Positions 18,801-28,397 are shown, counted from the stretch's first letter. The stretch is DNA of 64,000 nucleotides from Clostridiales bacterium (GCA_017551865.1 JAFZKB010000002.1:183430-247429); one strand, 5' to 3'. Notes: generated from the sequence alone by a model not told the origin. Program-made: numbers and translations.

Positions 18801-19633
18801 ATATGCCTTTCCTGCCGGATGGTACACCGCTTGACATCGTACTCAATCCTCTCGGCGTTCCGTCCCGTATGAACATCGGTCAGCTCCTCGAGGTTCACCT
18901 TGGCCGTGCTGCCCGTGCCCTCAACTGGAAGGTCGCAACTCCGGTATTCGATGGCGCTAACGAGAGCGACATCATCAAAGCATTCCAGCTTGCCGGAATT
19001 GATGAAGATGGTAAGACGATCCTTTACGATGGACGTACTGGTGAGCCTTTTGAGAACAGAATCACCGTTGGTGTTATGTATTACTTGAAGCTCCACCACC
19101 TCGTTGATGATAAGATCCATGCCCGTTCGATCGGACCATACTCCCTCGTTACGCAGCAGCCTCTCGGTGGTAAAGCCCAGTTCGGTGGTCAGCGTTTCGG
19201 TGAGATGGAAGTTTGGGCCCTCGAGGCATACGGCGCAGCACATACCCTGCAGGAGATCCTCACTGTCAAGTCCGACGATATCACAGGTCGTACGAAGACA
19301 TACGAGGCGATCGTCAAGGGTCAGAGCGTACCGGAGGCCGGTATTCCGGAATCCTTCAAGGTACTCGTTCGTGAGCTTCAGTCTCTCGCTCTGGATGTCC
19401 GCATCTATTCCGGCGAGGAAGAGTACAAGCTCAAGGATGCTGCAGATGAAGAAGAAAACCTGCAGGAGCCGACAGCTGAGCTTCTCATGAAGTTCGACAA
19501 CCTCGCTGAAAGCGAGATGGGTGCAGCCGGTTTCTCTGAAGTAGGTGAAGATGGCGAGCTGATCGACGACTCCGTCGACGATCTGGAACCGAGCCTGGAT
19601 GACCTTGCTTCAATGGAAGATGAAGATATGTAA
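15857..19633 (+). CDS. rpoB: RNA polymerase beta subunit
   Basis: The 1258-residue beta subunit is full length. The rifampicin pocket reads [20 protein letters not shown] and [11 protein letters not shown]519, H529 and S534 correspond to E. coli D516, H526 and S531, and all carry the rifampicin-sensitive residue. The [16 protein letters not shown] motif and the C-terminal [20 protein letters not shown] are intact. An acidic tail of about 60 residues follows. GAGAGGTGATG precedes ATG 15857. No rplJ, rplL or nusG precedes the gene, so in this genome rpoBC has been separated from the usual rplKAJL cluster or has its own promoter unit. rpoC follows after 23 nt. Confidence 0.98.
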   Translation: MVRPIKQGRAERMSYSHIDEVIEVPDLIEVQKNSYKWFLDEGLMEVLEEVSPIKDFTGDMELSFVGKEFDIDNPANTIEQCKEKDCNFAAPLKVKVRLLNKRTGKVEDQDVFIGDFPIMTEHGTFIINGAERVIISQLVRSPGAYFDAIHDKSDAYLYTSQVIPNRGAWLEYETDTNGVIYVRVDRARKFPLTVFLRSLGIGTDEELRELFGDEAFLNETISKDTSHSREEGLAELYHKLRPGEPTSLEGAESLLNGMFFDPKRYDLARVGIYKLNKKLSLASRIKGHKAVSDIVTDDGEVLLKAGEIITSDKAWEIQDAGINEVYVYPITKIGDTDRISDQAFKVIGNARVDCDKFIRASFTAKELKGFDITATPINEMVRTTILRNIITEVRATAKKTEYAEKLMEALRAQVIELMPKHLVIEDIIASVSYLLGLQYGVGFRDNIDHLGNRRIRSVGELLQNQIRIGFSRMERNIRERMNAASDEEPAHPNQLVNTRPVSAAVKEFFGSSQLSQFMDQPNPLAELTHKRRLSALGPGGLSRDRANFEVRDVHSSHYGRMCPIETPEGPNIGLINSLATYAKVNHYGFIETPYRVYDKENGVVTNEVVYMTADKEDNYNIAQANEPIDENGRFISNKVVCRHLDQFIEVDPSGVDYMDVSPKQLVSVATSLIPFLGNDDANRALMGSNMQRQAVPLIKPEAPIIGTGMEYRAAKDSGVCKVAKEDGQVTFVSADRIVVTSSDGKDHEYRLTKYQRSNQSTCINQRPIVRMGEEVKKGDVIADGPSTENGELALGKNVLIGFMTWEGYNYEDAVLINERMVRDDVYTSIHIEEYECEARDTKLGAEEITREIPNVSDDALKELDDNGVIRIGAEVRAGDILVGKVTPKGETELTPEERLYRAIFGEKIREVRDTSVRVPHGESGIVVDVKTFTKEDENVLKGSVNKLVRVYIAQKRKLSVGDKMAGRHGNKGVVSRILPEEDMPFLPDGTPLDIVLNPLGVPSRMNIGQLLEVHLGRAARALNWKVATPVFDGANESDIIKAFQLAGIDEDGKTILYDGRTGEPFENRITVGVMYYLKLHHLVDDKIHARSIGPYSLVTQQPLGGKAQFGGQRFGEMEVWALEAYGAAHTLQEILTVKSDDITGRTKTYEAIVKGQSVPEAGIPESFKVLVRELQSLALDVRIYSGEEEYKLKDAADEEENLQEPTAELLMKFDNLAESEMGAAGFSEVGEDGELIDDSVDDLEPSLDDLASMEDEDM

Positions 19634-19656
19634 GTAGGGAAGGAGATTGCAATTAT

Positions 19657-22600
19657 ATGTTTGAAATGAATCATTTCGAATCGATCGGTATTCGTCTGGC
19701 ATCTCCGGAGACCATTAAGAGCTGGTCCCACGGTGAGGTTAAAAAGCCGGAAACGATCAATTATCGTACGCTCAAGCCGGAGCGCGACGGCCTTTTCTGC
19801 GAGCGCATCTTTGGACCTCAGAAAGACTGGGAGTGCCATTGCGGTAAGTATAAGAAGATCCGTTATAAGGGCATCATCTGCGACCGTTGCGGCGTAGAAG
19901 TTACCCGTTCCAAGGTACGCCGTGAGCGTCTCGGCCACATCGAGCTGGCTGCTCCGGTATCCCATATCTGGTATTTCCGCGGTACACCGTCCCGCATGAG
20001 CCTGCTTCTGGATGTTTCTCCGAAGCAGCTGGAGAAGGTCCTTTATTTCGGTGCCTACATCGTAGTTGATCCGGGCACGACGAACCTGACCAAGTGCGCG
20101 ATCATTGACGAGCAGGAATATCAGGAGAATGTCGAGAAATACGGCAAGTCTGCTTTCAAGGCCATGATGGGTGCGGAAGCAGTAAAGATCCTGCTTCAGG
20201 AACTCGATATCGAAGCTCTGACCGTACAGCTTCACGAGGACTATCAGTCCGCAACCGGTCAGAAGAAGGCACGTATCATCAAGAGACTCGAGGTCCTCGA
20301 GAGCTTCAAGAAGTCCGGTAACAAGCCGGAGTGGATGATCCTGGATGTACTCCCGGTACTTCCGCCGGAACTCCGCCCGATGGTACAGCTCGACGGCGGC
20401 CGTTTTGCGACATCCGACCTCAACGACCTCTATCGTCGTGTTATCAACAGAAACAACCGACTCTCAAAGCTCCTGCAGCTGGGTGCTCCTGAGATCATCG
20501 TAAGAAATGAGAAGAGAATGCTTCAGGAAGCAGTAGATGCCCTGATCGATAACGGCCGCCGCGGCCGCCCGGTCACCGGTGCTTCTTCCAGAGCTCTCAA
20601 GTCCCTGTCTGACATGCTCAAAGGTAAGCAGGGCCGTTTCCGTCAGAACCTCCTCGGTAAGCGTGTTGACTATTCCGGTCGTTCCGTTATCGTTGTAGGT
20701 CCGGAACTGAAGATGCACCAGTGCGGTCTCCCGAAGGAGATGGCTCTCGAGCTCTTCAAGCCTTTCGTAATGAAGCGTCTGGTCCTCGAAGGCCACGCAC
20801 AGCACATCAAGACAGCAAAGCGTATGGTTGAGCGTGCTTCTGATACCGTATGGGATATCCTGGAAGACGTTATCAAGGACCATCCGGTAATGCTCAACCG
20901 TGCTCCTACGCTCCACAGACTCGGTATCCAGGCATTCGAGCCGGTACTCGTTGAAGGTCGTGCTATCAAGCTCCACCCGCTCGTATGTACCGCGTTCAAC
21001 GCCGACTTCGACGGTGACCAGATGGCTGTACACGTACCGCTTTCTGCAGAGGCACAGGCTGAGGCAAGATTCCTCATGCTGTCCACCAACAACCTCCTGA
21101 AGCCTCAGGATGGTAACCCGGTTACCGTTCCGACGCAGGATATGATCCTCGGCTGCTACTATCTGACGATCACCAAGCCGGATGAAAAGGGCGAAGGCAT
21201 GATCTTCTCCTCTATCGATGAGGCGATCATGGCATACGGCGATCATCACCTTGAGCTTCATGCTCCGATCTCCATCCGTGTTACCCGTGAGTTCAACGGT
21301 GCACCGATGACAAGACTTGTTAAGTCCACACTGGGACGTTTCATCTTCAATGAGATCATCCCGCAGGACCTCGGTTATGTAGATCGTACGAAGGAAGGCA
21401 ACGAGCTCGTTCTCGAGTGCGACTTCGTAGTTGGTAAGAAGCAGCTCGCTGACGTGATCTCCCGCTCCATCCGTGTACACGGCATCGGCGCTACAGCCAA
21501 GCTCCTCGACAACATCAAGGCAATGGGTTATAAGTACTCCACACGCGGTGGTATCTCCATCGGTATCGAGGACATGATCGTGCCGGATGTTAAGGAGAAG
21601 ATGGTCCACGAGGCAGAAGACAAGGTAGAGTACGTCAACAAGATGTACAAGAGAGGTCTTCTCGATGAGGACGGTCGTTATACATCCGTCGTTAAGATCT
21701 GGACATCTACCACAGATGCGATCACTAAGGCTCTTATCGATTCTCTTGGTCAGTACAACCCGATCAAGATGATGGCTGACTCCGGTGCCCGTGGTTCCGC
21801 TCAGCAGATCAAGCAGCTCGCCGGTATGCGTGGTAACATGGCAGATACATCCGGTAAGACCATTGAAATCCCGATCAAGTCCAACCTTCGTGAAGGTATG
21901 AACGTTCTCGAGTTCTTTATCTCCTCTCACGGTGCCCGTAAGGCTCTTTCGGATACAGCTCTTAAGACGGCTGACTCCGGTTACCTGACACGTCGTCTCG
22001 TTGACGTAGCCCAGGACGTTATCGTTACCGAAGAAGATTGCGGTACGGATGACTTCACATGGGTCAAGGAGATCGCTACCGTTGCTGGTACAAAGAAAGA
22101 CATCGTCAAGTCTCTTTCTGACCGTCTCACCGGCCGTTATGCTGCTGAGGACATCTACGACCTCAAGAATAAGAAGAATCTTCTCGTTGCCAGAAACGAA
22201 CTCATCACGGCAGACATTGCCAAGAAGATCGAAGAGTGCGGTTACGAGAAAGTCAAGATCCGTTCCGTATTTGACTGCCGCTCCCGTCACGGTGTCTGCA
22301 GCAAGTGCTACGGCTTGAACCTGGCATCCGGCCAGCCGACCATCGGCGGCGAAGCAGTTGGTATCATGGCTGCGCAGTCCATCGGTGAGCCTGGTACACA
22401 GCTTACGATGAGAACCTTCCACACCGGTGGTATCGCTTCCGGTGAAGATATCACACAGGGTCTCCCGCGTGTTGAGGAACTTTTCGAAGCAAGAAAGCCG
22501 AAGGGACAGGCCCTCATCTCCGAGATCGACGGTATCGTCAAGATCACCGAGGATGCAAAGCACAAGAAGATCATCGTTGTTACACCGGCTACTCCGGAAG

Positions 22601-23298
22601 GCGAAGCAATCACCGTCAACCCGAATCCGGACAGCGAGATCGAGATCGAAGAGAAGACCTACGCAATTCCGTATTCCGCGACCCTCAAGGTCAAGGACGG
22701 CGAGTTTGTTGAGGCCGGCGACCTCCTGACAGATGGTACTGTAAGCCCGCAGGAGATCATGAAGATCAAGGGCGTTCGTGGCGTACAGAAGTACATCGTC
22801 AGCGAAGTTATCAAGGTTTATAAGAGCGGTGGTGTTACCATCAACGACAAGCATATCGAAGTTATCACACGTCAGATGATGCGTAAGGTAAGAATCGACG
22901 ATCCGGGTGATACGGATCTCATGACAGGTTCTACCGTCGATATGTTCGATTACGAAGATGCGAACAGCAAGGCTGAGGCTGAAGGCAAAGAGCCGGCAAA
23001 GGGCAAGAGAGTCCTGCTCGGTATCACCAAGGCTTCCCTCGCAACCGACTCCTTCCTCTCCGCTGCATCCTTCCAGGAGACGACCCGTGTTCTTACAGAC
23101 GCTGCAGTTAAGGGTAAGATCGACCCGCTCTACGGCCTCAAGGAGAACGTTATCATCGGTAAGCTGATCCCGGCAGGTACAGGTATGCCGCGTTATAGAA
23201 ACGTGACGGCAGTTCCGGTACTCCCTGAGAACAACGAACTTCTCGGCAAGGATCCGGTCGTTATCCCGAGCACGATCCCGGCCACCAGCGAAGTCTGA
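19657..23298 (+). CDS. rpoC: RNA polymerase beta' subunit
   Basis: The 1213-residue beta' subunit carries the N-terminal zinc ribbon (C60, C62, C75, C78 in [21 protein letters not shown]), the catalytic NADFDGD loop at 448-454 that binds the active-site magnesium, and the second zinc site (C795, C874, C881, C884). The bridge and trigger helices (MADSGARGS, and [22 protein letters not shown]) are complete. It lacks the large beta'-insert of Proteobacteria, giving the usual Firmicutes length. AAGGAGATTGCA supports ATG 19657. The operon ends in a strong terminator at 23322. Confidence 0.98.
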   Translation: MFEMNHFESIGIRLASPETIKSWSHGEVKKPETINYRTLKPERDGLFCERIFGPQKDWECHCGKYKKIRYKGIICDRCGVEVTRSKVRRERLGHIELAAPVSHIWYFRGTPSRMSLLLDVSPKQLEKVLYFGAYIVVDPGTTNLTKCAIIDEQEYQENVEKYGKSAFKAMMGAEAVKILLQELDIEALTVQLHEDYQSATGQKKARIIKRLEVLESFKKSGNKPEWMILDVLPVLPPELRPMVQLDGGRFATSDLNDLYRRVINRNNRLSKLLQLGAPEIIVRNEKRMLQEAVDALIDNGRRGRPVTGASSRALKSLSDMLKGKQGRFRQNLLGKRVDYSGRSVIVVGPELKMHQCGLPKEMALELFKPFVMKRLVLEGHAQHIKTAKRMVERASDTVWDILEDVIKDHPVMLNRAPTLHRLGIQAFEPVLVEGRAIKLHPLVCTAFNADFDGDQMAVHVPLSAEAQAEARFLMLSTNNLLKPQDGNPVTVPTQDMILGCYYLTITKPDEKGEGMIFSSIDEAIMAYGDHHLELHAPISIRVTREFNGAPMTRLVKSTLGRFIFNEIIPQDLGYVDRTKEGNELVLECDFVVGKKQLADVISRSIRVHGIGATAKLLDNIKAMGYKYSTRGGISIGIEDMIVPDVKEKMVHEAEDKVEYVNKMYKRGLLDEDGRYTSVVKIWTSTTDAITKALIDSLGQYNPIKMMADSGARGSAQQIKQLAGMRGNMADTSGKTIEIPIKSNLREGMNVLEFFISSHGARKALSDTALKTADSGYLTRRLVDVAQDVIVTEEDCGTDDFTWVKEIATVAGTKKDIVKSLSDRLTGRYAAEDIYDLKNKKNLLVARNELITADIAKKIEECGYEKVKIRSVFDCRSRHGVCSKCYGLNLASGQPTIGGEAVGIMAAQSIGEPGTQLTMRTFHTGGIASGEDITQGLPRVEELFEARKPKGQALISEIDGIVKITEDAKHKKIIVVTPATPEGEAITVNPNPDSEIEIEEKTYAIPYSATLKVKDGEFVEAGDLLTDGTVSPQEIMKIKGVRGVQKYIVSEVIKVYKSGGVTINDKHIEVITRQMMRKVRIDDPGDTDLMTGSTVDMFDYEDANSKAEAEGKEPAKGKRVLLGITKASLATDSFLSAASFQETTRVLTDAAVKGKIDPLYGLKENVIIGKLIPAGTGMPRYRNVTAVPVLPENNELLGKDPVVIPSTIPATSEV

Positions 23299-23321
23299 GT
23301 GAAGTCTAGTAACAAACAGTA

Positions 23322-23354
23322 AGAGAGCTGCCCAAACCGGCAGCTCTCTTTTTT
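23322..23354 (+). terminator. Rho-independent terminator of rpoBC
   Basis: A perfect 11 bp stem, AGAGAGCTGCC (23322-23332) with GGCAGCTCTCT (23339-23349), a 6 nt loop and a T6 run. Confidence 0.95.
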
Positions 23355-23444
23355 CATGCAGTAAACGCGGGGGGAACGGATCTTTTCGAGATGAAAAGGA
23401 AGTCAAAGAAACAGGATTGTAAAATAAGAGAAACGTCACTTTTT

Positions 23445-23474
23445 TTGACGCGGGGTACTTCCGTGGAGTAAAAT
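23445..23474 (+). promoter_or_regulatory. Predicted promoter of the SH3-NlpC/P60 gene
   Basis: TTGACG (23445-23450), an 18 nt spacer and TAAAAT (23469-23474). The leader of about 90 nt ends with a hairpin (AGTGC/GCACT around 23541-23563) that lies immediately before the GAGG ribosome site. I see no known riboswitch consensus in it. Confidence 0.55.
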
Positions 23475-23571
23475 ACATAGTAACATTGGGTTGCCATATT
23501 CGGGCAGTCCTATGTAATTGAGCGTGAAAGGGTAGGTAGATAGTGCGGAGATCTTTCTGCACTGAGGTTCA

Positions 23572-25023
23572 ATGAAGCAACGCAAGATGTCTCGCAATTC
23601 AAGACTCGCGGTCGTCGCCATCGCTGTATGTACCATGATGACATTCCCGATGATGATGATCCCTGTTGGCCTGCGCGAAAGTACACCGGCCGGCGTGCTG
23701 GTTGCACGTGCGTATGCGGATGCCTATCCTTATGACGACCAGGTGGAAGACGCCCTCGTAGAAGATTGGGCAATCACTGCTCCGCTGAATAATTCCGATG
23801 ACTCGGTGGATCCGACGGAAACCGATCCGACCACATCTGACCCGACGAGCGCTGAGCAGGGCGAAACTCCGACGCCGAATCCGGAAGCGGATCCGTACGA
23901 TGAGCCGGAAGAGCCTCTTGAAGAACCGCCAGTCCAGACAGTAGATCCCGAGACGGGCATGAAACTGATCGAGGTCGGAGAGGGTACGACTGCTGTCGGC
24001 GAGTCCTATTTTGATGACAGCGCCCAGAAGGAAAAGAAATACGAAAACATCATGACGGCACAGATCGTGCAGACCTACGACTCCTCGAACCTGCCGATCG
24101 AGATGCTCGATGTGGAGGCCTTTATCCCGACGGATGAGGATTTCTATATCAAGACGACCAACACGATCTTAAAAGAAGAACCGAACATGGATTCCGTTAC
24201 TGTCGCACAGATCGCAAGATCCACGAAGGTCACACGTATTGCTAAAGGTGACACATGGTCTTTGATCCGCACAGAAGACGGAGTGAAGGGATATGTTCTT
24301 ACCAAGTCCCTTTCCGTAGAGATGGTATTCAATGAGATCGACCGTACGGTTTGGGTAGATGCCAGCGGACTGAAGCTGCGTTCTGAGCCGAATACGTACT
24401 GCACAGTTATCAAGGAACTGAAGCGCTGGACAAGACTGCACTGCTCCGGTGTAGCGAATGACCAGTGGTATAAGGTCACTTTGGACGACGGAACCGAAGG
24501 CTACGTATATGTTTCCTATACGACAAGAAAAGCTCCGCCGACACCGACTCCGAAGCCGACACCGAAGCCGAAGAACTCCAGCGGCGGAGGCAGCTCCAAG
24601 GGTGGCAAGTCCAAGTCCGGTGGTGGAAACGATAACCCGCCGCCGAAGATCACCGGTGTAAACGGTGAGAGTATCGTAAATATCGCGAAGTCCATGCTGG
24701 GCGTTGACTATGTCTGGTGTGGAGAATCCAAGAGCGGTGTAGACTGCTCCGGACTCGTAGTTTACTGTTACCGCCAGGTCGGTATCTCGGTACCGCACCA
24801 GTCCAACTCGATCAAGACGCGTGGCGCCGGTGTCAGCCGTTCGGATATCCGTCTCGGAGACGTTATCGTGTATGACCTTAAGGGTTCCGATGGTGTCGCA
24901 GACCACGTTGCGATCTATGCCGGAGGCGGCTCTGTGATCCATGCATCCTCCAGTAAGGACGCCGTTGTTTACGGTAACATGGACATGGGTACGATCCTGA
25001 CTATCCGCCGATTTATCGGATAA
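23572..25023 (+). CDS. Secreted SH3-domain NlpC/P60 peptidoglycan endopeptidase
   Basis: The 483-residue protein has a signal peptide (to about residue 50), an acidic Pro/Thr-rich linker, two bacterial SH3-type domains (about 195-255 and 258-315; FYIKTTNTILKEEPNMDS and VWVDASGLKLRSEPN), a Pro-Lys/Gly-Ser linker and a C-terminal NlpC/P60 domain. The catalytic residues are C392 (GVDCSGLV), H445 (DHVAIY) and H457 (VIHASS). Enzymes of this design cleave the D-Glu to diamino-acid bond of stem peptides in cell-wall turnover. GAGG 5 nt upstream supports ATG 23572. A terminator follows. Confidence 0.93.
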   Translation: MKQRKMSRNSRLAVVAIAVCTMMTFPMMMIPVGLRESTPAGVLVARAYADAYPYDDQVEDALVEDWAITAPLNNSDDSVDPTETDPTTSDPTSAEQGETPTPNPEADPYDEPEEPLEEPPVQTVDPETGMKLIEVGEGTTAVGESYFDDSAQKEKKYENIMTAQIVQTYDSSNLPIEMLDVEAFIPTDEDFYIKTTNTILKEEPNMDSVTVAQIARSTKVTRIAKGDTWSLIRTEDGVKGYVLTKSLSVEMVFNEIDRTVWVDASGLKLRSEPNTYCTVIKELKRWTRLHCSGVANDQWYKVTLDDGTEGYVYVSYTTRKAPPTPTPKPTPKPKNSSGGGSSKGGKSKSGGGNDNPPPKITGVNGESIVNIAKSMLGVDYVWCGESKSGVDCSGLVVYCYRQVGISVPHQSNSIKTRGAGVSRSDIRLGDVIVYDLKGSDGVADHVAIYAGGGSVIHASSSKDAVVYGNMDMGTILTIRRFIG

Positions 25024-25055
25024 AAGATAAGGAAAAAAGTAAAGCATGAAAAGAG

Positions 25056-25093
25056 AAACTGTCTCACCGCAAGGCGCGGTGAGACAGTTTTTT
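25056..25093 (+). terminator. Terminator of the NlpC/P60 gene
   Basis: A 15 bp stem, AAACTGTCTCACCGC with GCGGTGAGACAGTTT, loop AAGGC, and a T6 run. It separates this gene from the repeat array. Confidence 0.95.
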
Positions 25094-25229
25094 GCAGTCT
25101 GGGGAAGCTGCGGGCATGGCGCGGGCGTGGGGCAGACGAGCCGAGGGGCAGTGAGGCGACAGAGGCGACAGAGGCAACAGCGCAAGCGGGCATGGGAGAT
25201 GAGGGAGACCTGGGAAGAAGGTTCTCGAG
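25094..25229. other. GC-rich non-coding stretch with short tandem repeats
   Basis: No gene is supported here. The + strand is strongly G-rich. Three tandem 9-mers lie at 25154-25180 (AGGCGACAG twice, then AGGCAACAG), and GCGGGCATGG occurs twice (25110 and 25186). Open frames through it have no ribosome site and no recognisable protein. Confidence 0.6.
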
Positions 25230-25525
25230 GCCTTTACGGCCTGGTGGCTAAAAAACAAGGCTCCGGGCCGTAAGGGAATCCTGAAACCTGGTGCAAAATC
25301 ATTCCCGAAGCCCGACAATCGACCTCGGGGCCGTAAATTTGGCGTGATCTTGGTATGAAATTCATTCCCGAAGTGGAAATATTGAGGCTGGGGCCGTAAA
25401 TCCGAGTTTTCTCAGCTGAAAATCGGCGATTTTTACGGCCCCGAAGGCAAAAAAGCAGCCTCGGGAATGAAATGGTCAAAATCCTTACGGCCCGAAGGTC
25501 AAAAAAAGACGCCGCAGGCCGTAAA
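25230..25525. repeat. Intergenic array of GGCCGTAA / ATTCCCGA words, 63 bp period
   Basis: GGCCGTAA occurs at 25266, 25329, 25392 and 25517, and its complement TTACGGCC at 25234, 25433 and 25485. ATTCCCGA occurs at 25301 and 25364, and its complement TCGGGAAT at 25461. The first three GGCCGTAA copies are exactly 63 bp apart, as are the two ATTCCCGAAG copies. From ATTCCCGA to GGCCGTAA is 28 bp; in the inverted half TTACGGCC to TCGGGAAT is also 28 bp. The two halves meet in an 11 bp palindrome, GGGGCCGTAAA (25390-25400) with TTTACGGCCCC (25432-25442). No protein is coded. I do not recognise the element. Confidence 0.85.
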
Positions 25526-25691
25526 GCTATTGAGAGTGAGCAAGCGGCGCGGAGGATACTGGCAAGCGAAGAGTAATAGGGAGAGAGAGGCGGCGAGTAA
25601 GCGGCGTGCCTGCTCCGACGCCGGCAAATGTGTCAAGAAAAAGAAACAGTGCTATACTAAAAACACCAATGAAATTAGGAGGATGGAAAGT

Positions 25692-25940
25692 ATGATTTTA
25701 GACATTATTCTCGGTTTAGTCTTCGGTGGACTTGCAGGTTTCTGCGCAAGTAAGCTCATGAACGACTCCAACGGTATCATCGTGAACATCATCTTGGGTA
25801 TCGTCGGCGGCTTCGTGGCAGGCTTGATCTTAGGCCTCGTCGGACTGAATGGAGCTGGCGGAGCGATCGGTTCATTTATTGCTTCCGTGCTCGGTGCCTG
25901 CGGATTGATCTATGTGTGGAGAAAAGTACTGAAGAAGTAA
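25692..25940 (+). CDS. GlsB/YeaQ/YmgE-family small membrane protein
   Basis: The 82-residue protein is almost entirely hydrophobic, with three membrane helices rich in Gly: ILGLVFGGLAGFCASKLM, IILGIVGGFVAGLILGLVG and IGSFIASVLGACGLIYVW. This is the transglycosylase-associated/GlsB family, small stress-related membrane proteins of unknown mechanism. AGGAGG at 25678-25683 gives 8 nt spacing to ATG 25692; the ATG at 25683 overlaps the ribosome site and is rejected. A TATACT hexamer near 25653 could be its -10. It lies between the repeat array and the ctsR operon. Confidence 0.85.
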   Translation: MILDIILGLVFGGLAGFCASKLMNDSNGIIVNIILGIVGGFVAGLILGLVGLNGAGGAIGSFIASVLGACGLIYVWRKVLKK

Positions 25941-25967
25941 TCGTTTCCGCCAATTGAAAAAGAATAG

Positions 25968-26046
25968 AAAAGGAGTTTCCTCTGTGGCGCAGACGGTTTT
26001 TTCGCTTGGCGAAAAGACCCGTCACCCGGGGGAAGCTCCTTTTTTC
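25968..26046 (+). terminator. Long nested-hairpin terminator before ctsR
   Basis: The outer stem AAAAGGAGTTTCC (25968-25980) pairs with GGAAGCTCCTTTT (26031-26043), followed by T residues. An inner arm, GACGG...CCCGTC with TTTTCGC/GCGAAAA, fills the loop. Confidence 0.8.
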
Positions 26047-26056
26047 AGAAATGGTG

Positions 26057-26084
26057 TTGACTTATTTTCCGTGCGTTGTATAAT
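26057..26084 (+). promoter_or_regulatory. Sigma-A promoter of ctsR-mcsA-mcsB-clpC
   Basis: TTGACT (26057-26062), a 16 nt spacer and TATAAT (26079-26084). The CtsR operator begins 7 nt after the -10. Confidence 0.85.
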
Positions 26085-26090
26085 GATGTT

Positions 26091-26107
26091 AGTCAAAGAA
26101 AGTCAAA
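26091..26107 (+). promoter_or_regulatory. CtsR operator
   Basis: AGTCAAAGAAAGTCAAA is the direct heptad repeat of the CtsR box (RGTCAAA-NAN-RGTCAAA). It covers the predicted transcription start, so bound CtsR would block initiation of its own operon. Further TCAAA half-sites continue to about 26127. Confidence 0.93.
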
Positions 26108-26193
26108 GTCAAATCAAAAAATCAAATCTAGAAGTGAAATGTGGTGCAATTGAGTAGGAGCGAAAAGACGCTTCGTAAGGAGATGAGAGGGTT

Positions 26194-26655
26194 ATGGCAA
26201 GATTAGTCGATGTAATCGAAATGATGATCAAAGAGATGCTGGACGAGAATAATGGTGCAGCAGTGATCAGCAGAAGTGATCTGGCGGAACGTGTAAACTG
26301 TGTGCCGTCTCAGATCACATATGTCATTTCCACACGTTTCACGAACGGACAGGGATATATCGTCGAGAGCCGTCGTGGCGGTGGCGGGCAGATCCGTATC
26401 TCCCGTGTGCATCAGATGCCGAAGACAAGCTACCTGATGCATACGATCAACTCCCTGGGCGAGTCGATCTCGCAGCAGGAGGCAGAGATCTTCCTGATGA
26501 ATTTTCTTGACTATGGTGTGATCGACCAGCAGACCGCCCGGTTGATCAAGGCGGCGATCTCGGACCGTGTGCTCTCGGGGATCGATGCCGATAAGAAAGC
26601 ATATGTGAGGATGGACATCTTCAAGAATATGCTTACCAGTCTGATAACGAAGTAA
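26194..26655 (+). CDS. ctsR: Transcriptional repressor of class III heat-shock genes
   Basis: CtsR is a dimeric winged-helix repressor of clp genes; heat or McsB-dependent control releases it. The 153-residue protein shows the N-terminal helix-turn-helix (SRSDLAERVNCVPSQITYVI) and the wing with the thermosensing glycine-rich loop (SRRGGGGQIRI). The C-terminal dimerisation domain is normal. The operator lies at 26091 in its own promoter, so the operon is autoregulated. AAGGAGATGAGAG precedes ATG 26194. mcsA follows after 14 nt. Confidence 0.96.
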   Translation: MARLVDVIEMMIKEMLDENNGAAVISRSDLAERVNCVPSQITYVISTRFTNGQGYIVESRRGGGGQIRISRVHQMPKTSYLMHTINSLGESISQQEAEIFLMNFLDYGVIDQQTARLIKAAISDRVLSGIDADKKAYVRMDIFKNMLTSLITK

Positions 26656-26669
26656 AGGGGGCATGCAAG

Positions 26670-27344
26670 ATGAAATGTCAACGTTGTAAGGAAAGAGAAG
26701 CGAATGTAAAGATCATGAAGCAGACGACGGGCAAGGCCCCGCAGATGCTCATGCTCTGTGATGAATGTGCAAGAGAACTCGGCATCGCGATGCCGGGGAA
26801 CCTCATGAATGGCGGGATCTTCGGATCCGCGGGAGCCGGTCTTGGCGGACTGAATCCGCTGGGCGGGATCCCGAGTCCTCTCGAAATGCTGGCCAGTGCA
26901 TTTGAGGCACCGTTCGGATTAGGCCTGGAAGGCATGGTGGATGAGAATAATTCGGAGACCTGCCCGACATGCGGTATTACGAAGAGCCAGTTTACCAAGA
27001 GCGGTTTCTTAGGATGCCCGGACTGCTATAACGTATTTTCGCAGTCGATCGATCCGCTGTTCCTGAGAACACAGATGGGCTCAAAGCATGTGGGCAGAAA
27101 GCCCGGTGACGCCGAGGAGATCGATGTTCCTTCCGGAAAAGAATCGAAGGCGCCGCAGATCATGCAGGTAGAGGCCGAAGCGGATGAGATGGAAGGCATT
27201 CCGGAAGCCGAGAAGATGAAGAGAATGACGATCCTTGAAAAAGAGCGCCTCCTCAAGCAGGCCGTAAAGGAAGAAAACTATACGGAAGCGGCGAAACTTC
27301 GGGATGAGATACAACTTCTGAAGGGTGAGGAGGATAAGAAATGA
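26670..27344 (+). CDS. mcsA: McsB activator with zinc-finger and UVR domains
   Basis: The 224-residue protein has two CxxC pairs at the N-terminus (CQRCKE, LCDECARE) and two more in the middle (CPTCGIT, CPDCYNVF), which bind zinc, then a C-terminal UVR-like helical hairpin (KERLLKQAVKEENYTEAAKLRDEIQ, split here for length: KERLLKQAVKEENY and TEAAKLRDEIQ). McsA activates the arginine kinase McsB and senses oxidation or metals. The Gly/Pro-rich insert between the zinc pairs is longer than in B. subtilis. Its stop overlaps the mcsB start by ATGA. Confidence 0.94.
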   Translation: MKCQRCKEREANVKIMKQTTGKAPQMLMLCDECARELGIAMPGNLMNGGIFGSAGAGLGGLNPLGGIPSPLEMLASAFEAPFGLGLEGMVDENNSETCPTCGITKSQFTKSGFLGCPDCYNVFSQSIDPLFLRTQMGSKHVGRKPGDAEEIDVPSGKESKAPQIMQVEAEADEMEGIPEAEKMKRMTILEKERLLKQAVKEENYTEAAKLRDEIQLLKGEEDKK

Positions 27345-28384
27345 GCTGGTATTTAGAAGCAGGCAATGACAGTGATATCGTGCTTTCCAGCCGTATCCGG
27401 CTGGCGAGGAACCTTAGGGGGATGCCTTTCCCGAACCGCATGAACGATGAGACGAGAAAGAAGGCTCTGGATTCCATTTCCGAAGCGCTCCTCAAATATC
27501 CGGGAAACAAGCTGATGCGGATGGATATCGCACCGCTCCCGCAGATCGACCGAAGAGCACTCATCGAGAACCACCTCATCTCCGAGGACCTTTGCAAGGG
27601 GCTTGAAGGACAGAGCGTATTCATCTCGAGGGACGAGAACATCAGCGTGATGGTCAACGAAGAAGACCATCTGCGTATCCAGGTGATGGCACCGGGGTTT
27701 GCCCTGGAGAATACATATACGCAGGCCGAAGATCTTGCGATCTTCCTCGAAAAGGAACTGCCGATCGCGTTTTCTGAGAAATACGGATTCCTGACGGCTT
27801 ATCCGAGTAATACGGGCACCGGCCTTCGCGCTTCCGTGATGGTACATCTTCCGGTTATTACGAGCATCGGCAGGATGCAGGCGCTGACGGATTCGCTTTC
27901 GAAAGCGGGCTATACGGTCCGCGGGGTCTATGGAGAGAGGAGCCGCTCGGCGGGGAATATCTACCAGATCTCGAACACGATCACGCTGGGCATCTCGGAA
28001 GGAAGGACACTTCAGAACTTCGCCAAGATGATCAACGAGGTCATCGCGCTGGAAAGAAAACTGCGTAAGGACTATTACGAAAAGAATAAAGACCGTCTGG
28101 AAGATAAGGTCTTCCGCTCACTGGGTGAACTCACCTACGCGCGGATGCTTCCGGCGGGAGAAGCCATGGACCGCCTAAGCGACCTGAGACTGGGTGTGGC
28201 GTGCGGATTCATGAAGGATGTGGATGAAAGACAACTGATGCTTCTTCTGAATGCGATCGGCGACGCGTCGGTACAGAAAAGGAGCCGGCAGGAGCTTTCA
28301 CCGAAAGATATCAATACGAAACGGGCAGAATTCGTAAGAGAGGTTCTGCTGAAAAAAGAAGAGAAAAAGAACGAAAACGAGTAA
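27341..28384 (+). CDS. mcsB: Protein arginine kinase
   Basis: McsB is a phosphagen-kinase-fold enzyme that phosphorylates arginines in proteins, marking them for ClpCP. The 347-residue protein has LSSRIRLARNLRGMPFP at the nucleotide site, EDHLRIQVMA and NIYQISNTITLGISE. The loop that normally carries the reactive cysteine (CPTNxGTGLRASV) reads YPSNTGTGLRASVMVHLP: the cysteine is replaced by Tyr154. In phosphagen kinases this Cys is near-invariant, so activity or its redox control may be altered. The gene overlaps mcsA by 4 nt and is 13 nt from clpC. Confidence 0.94.
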   Translation: MSWYLEAGNDSDIVLSSRIRLARNLRGMPFPNRMNDETRKKALDSISEALLKYPGNKLMRMDIAPLPQIDRRALIENHLISEDLCKGLEGQSVFISRDENISVMVNEEDHLRIQVMAPGFALENTYTQAEDLAIFLEKELPIAFSEKYGFLTAYPSNTGTGLRASVMVHLPVITSIGRMQALTDSLSKAGYTVRGVYGERSRSAGNIYQISNTITLGISEGRTLQNFAKMINEVIALERKLRKDYYEKNKDRLEDKVFRSLGELTYARMLPAGEAMDRLSDLRLGVACGFMKDVDERQLMLLLNAIGDASVQKRSRQELSPKDINTKRAEFVREVLLKKEEKKNENE

Positions 28385-28397
28385 GGAGGGATGACCT

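Noticed and set aside
20464..23562. A long open frame on the minus strand opposite rpoC
   Set aside because: It is the mirror of a highly conserved gene with strong codon bias, has no ribosome site and no recognisable domain. Similar minus-strand frames opposite rpoB and at 983-2122 are rejected for the same reason.
23482..23571. A c-di-AMP or c-di-GMP riboswitch before the NlpC/P60 gene
   Set aside because: Wall hydrolase genes often have one, but the leader is only about 90 nt and I cannot match the conserved bases of either class.
25230..25525. A coding region with repeats
   Set aside because: Open frames across it have no ribosome site, differ between repeat units and share no recognisable protein pattern; the words change orientation, which coding repeats do not.
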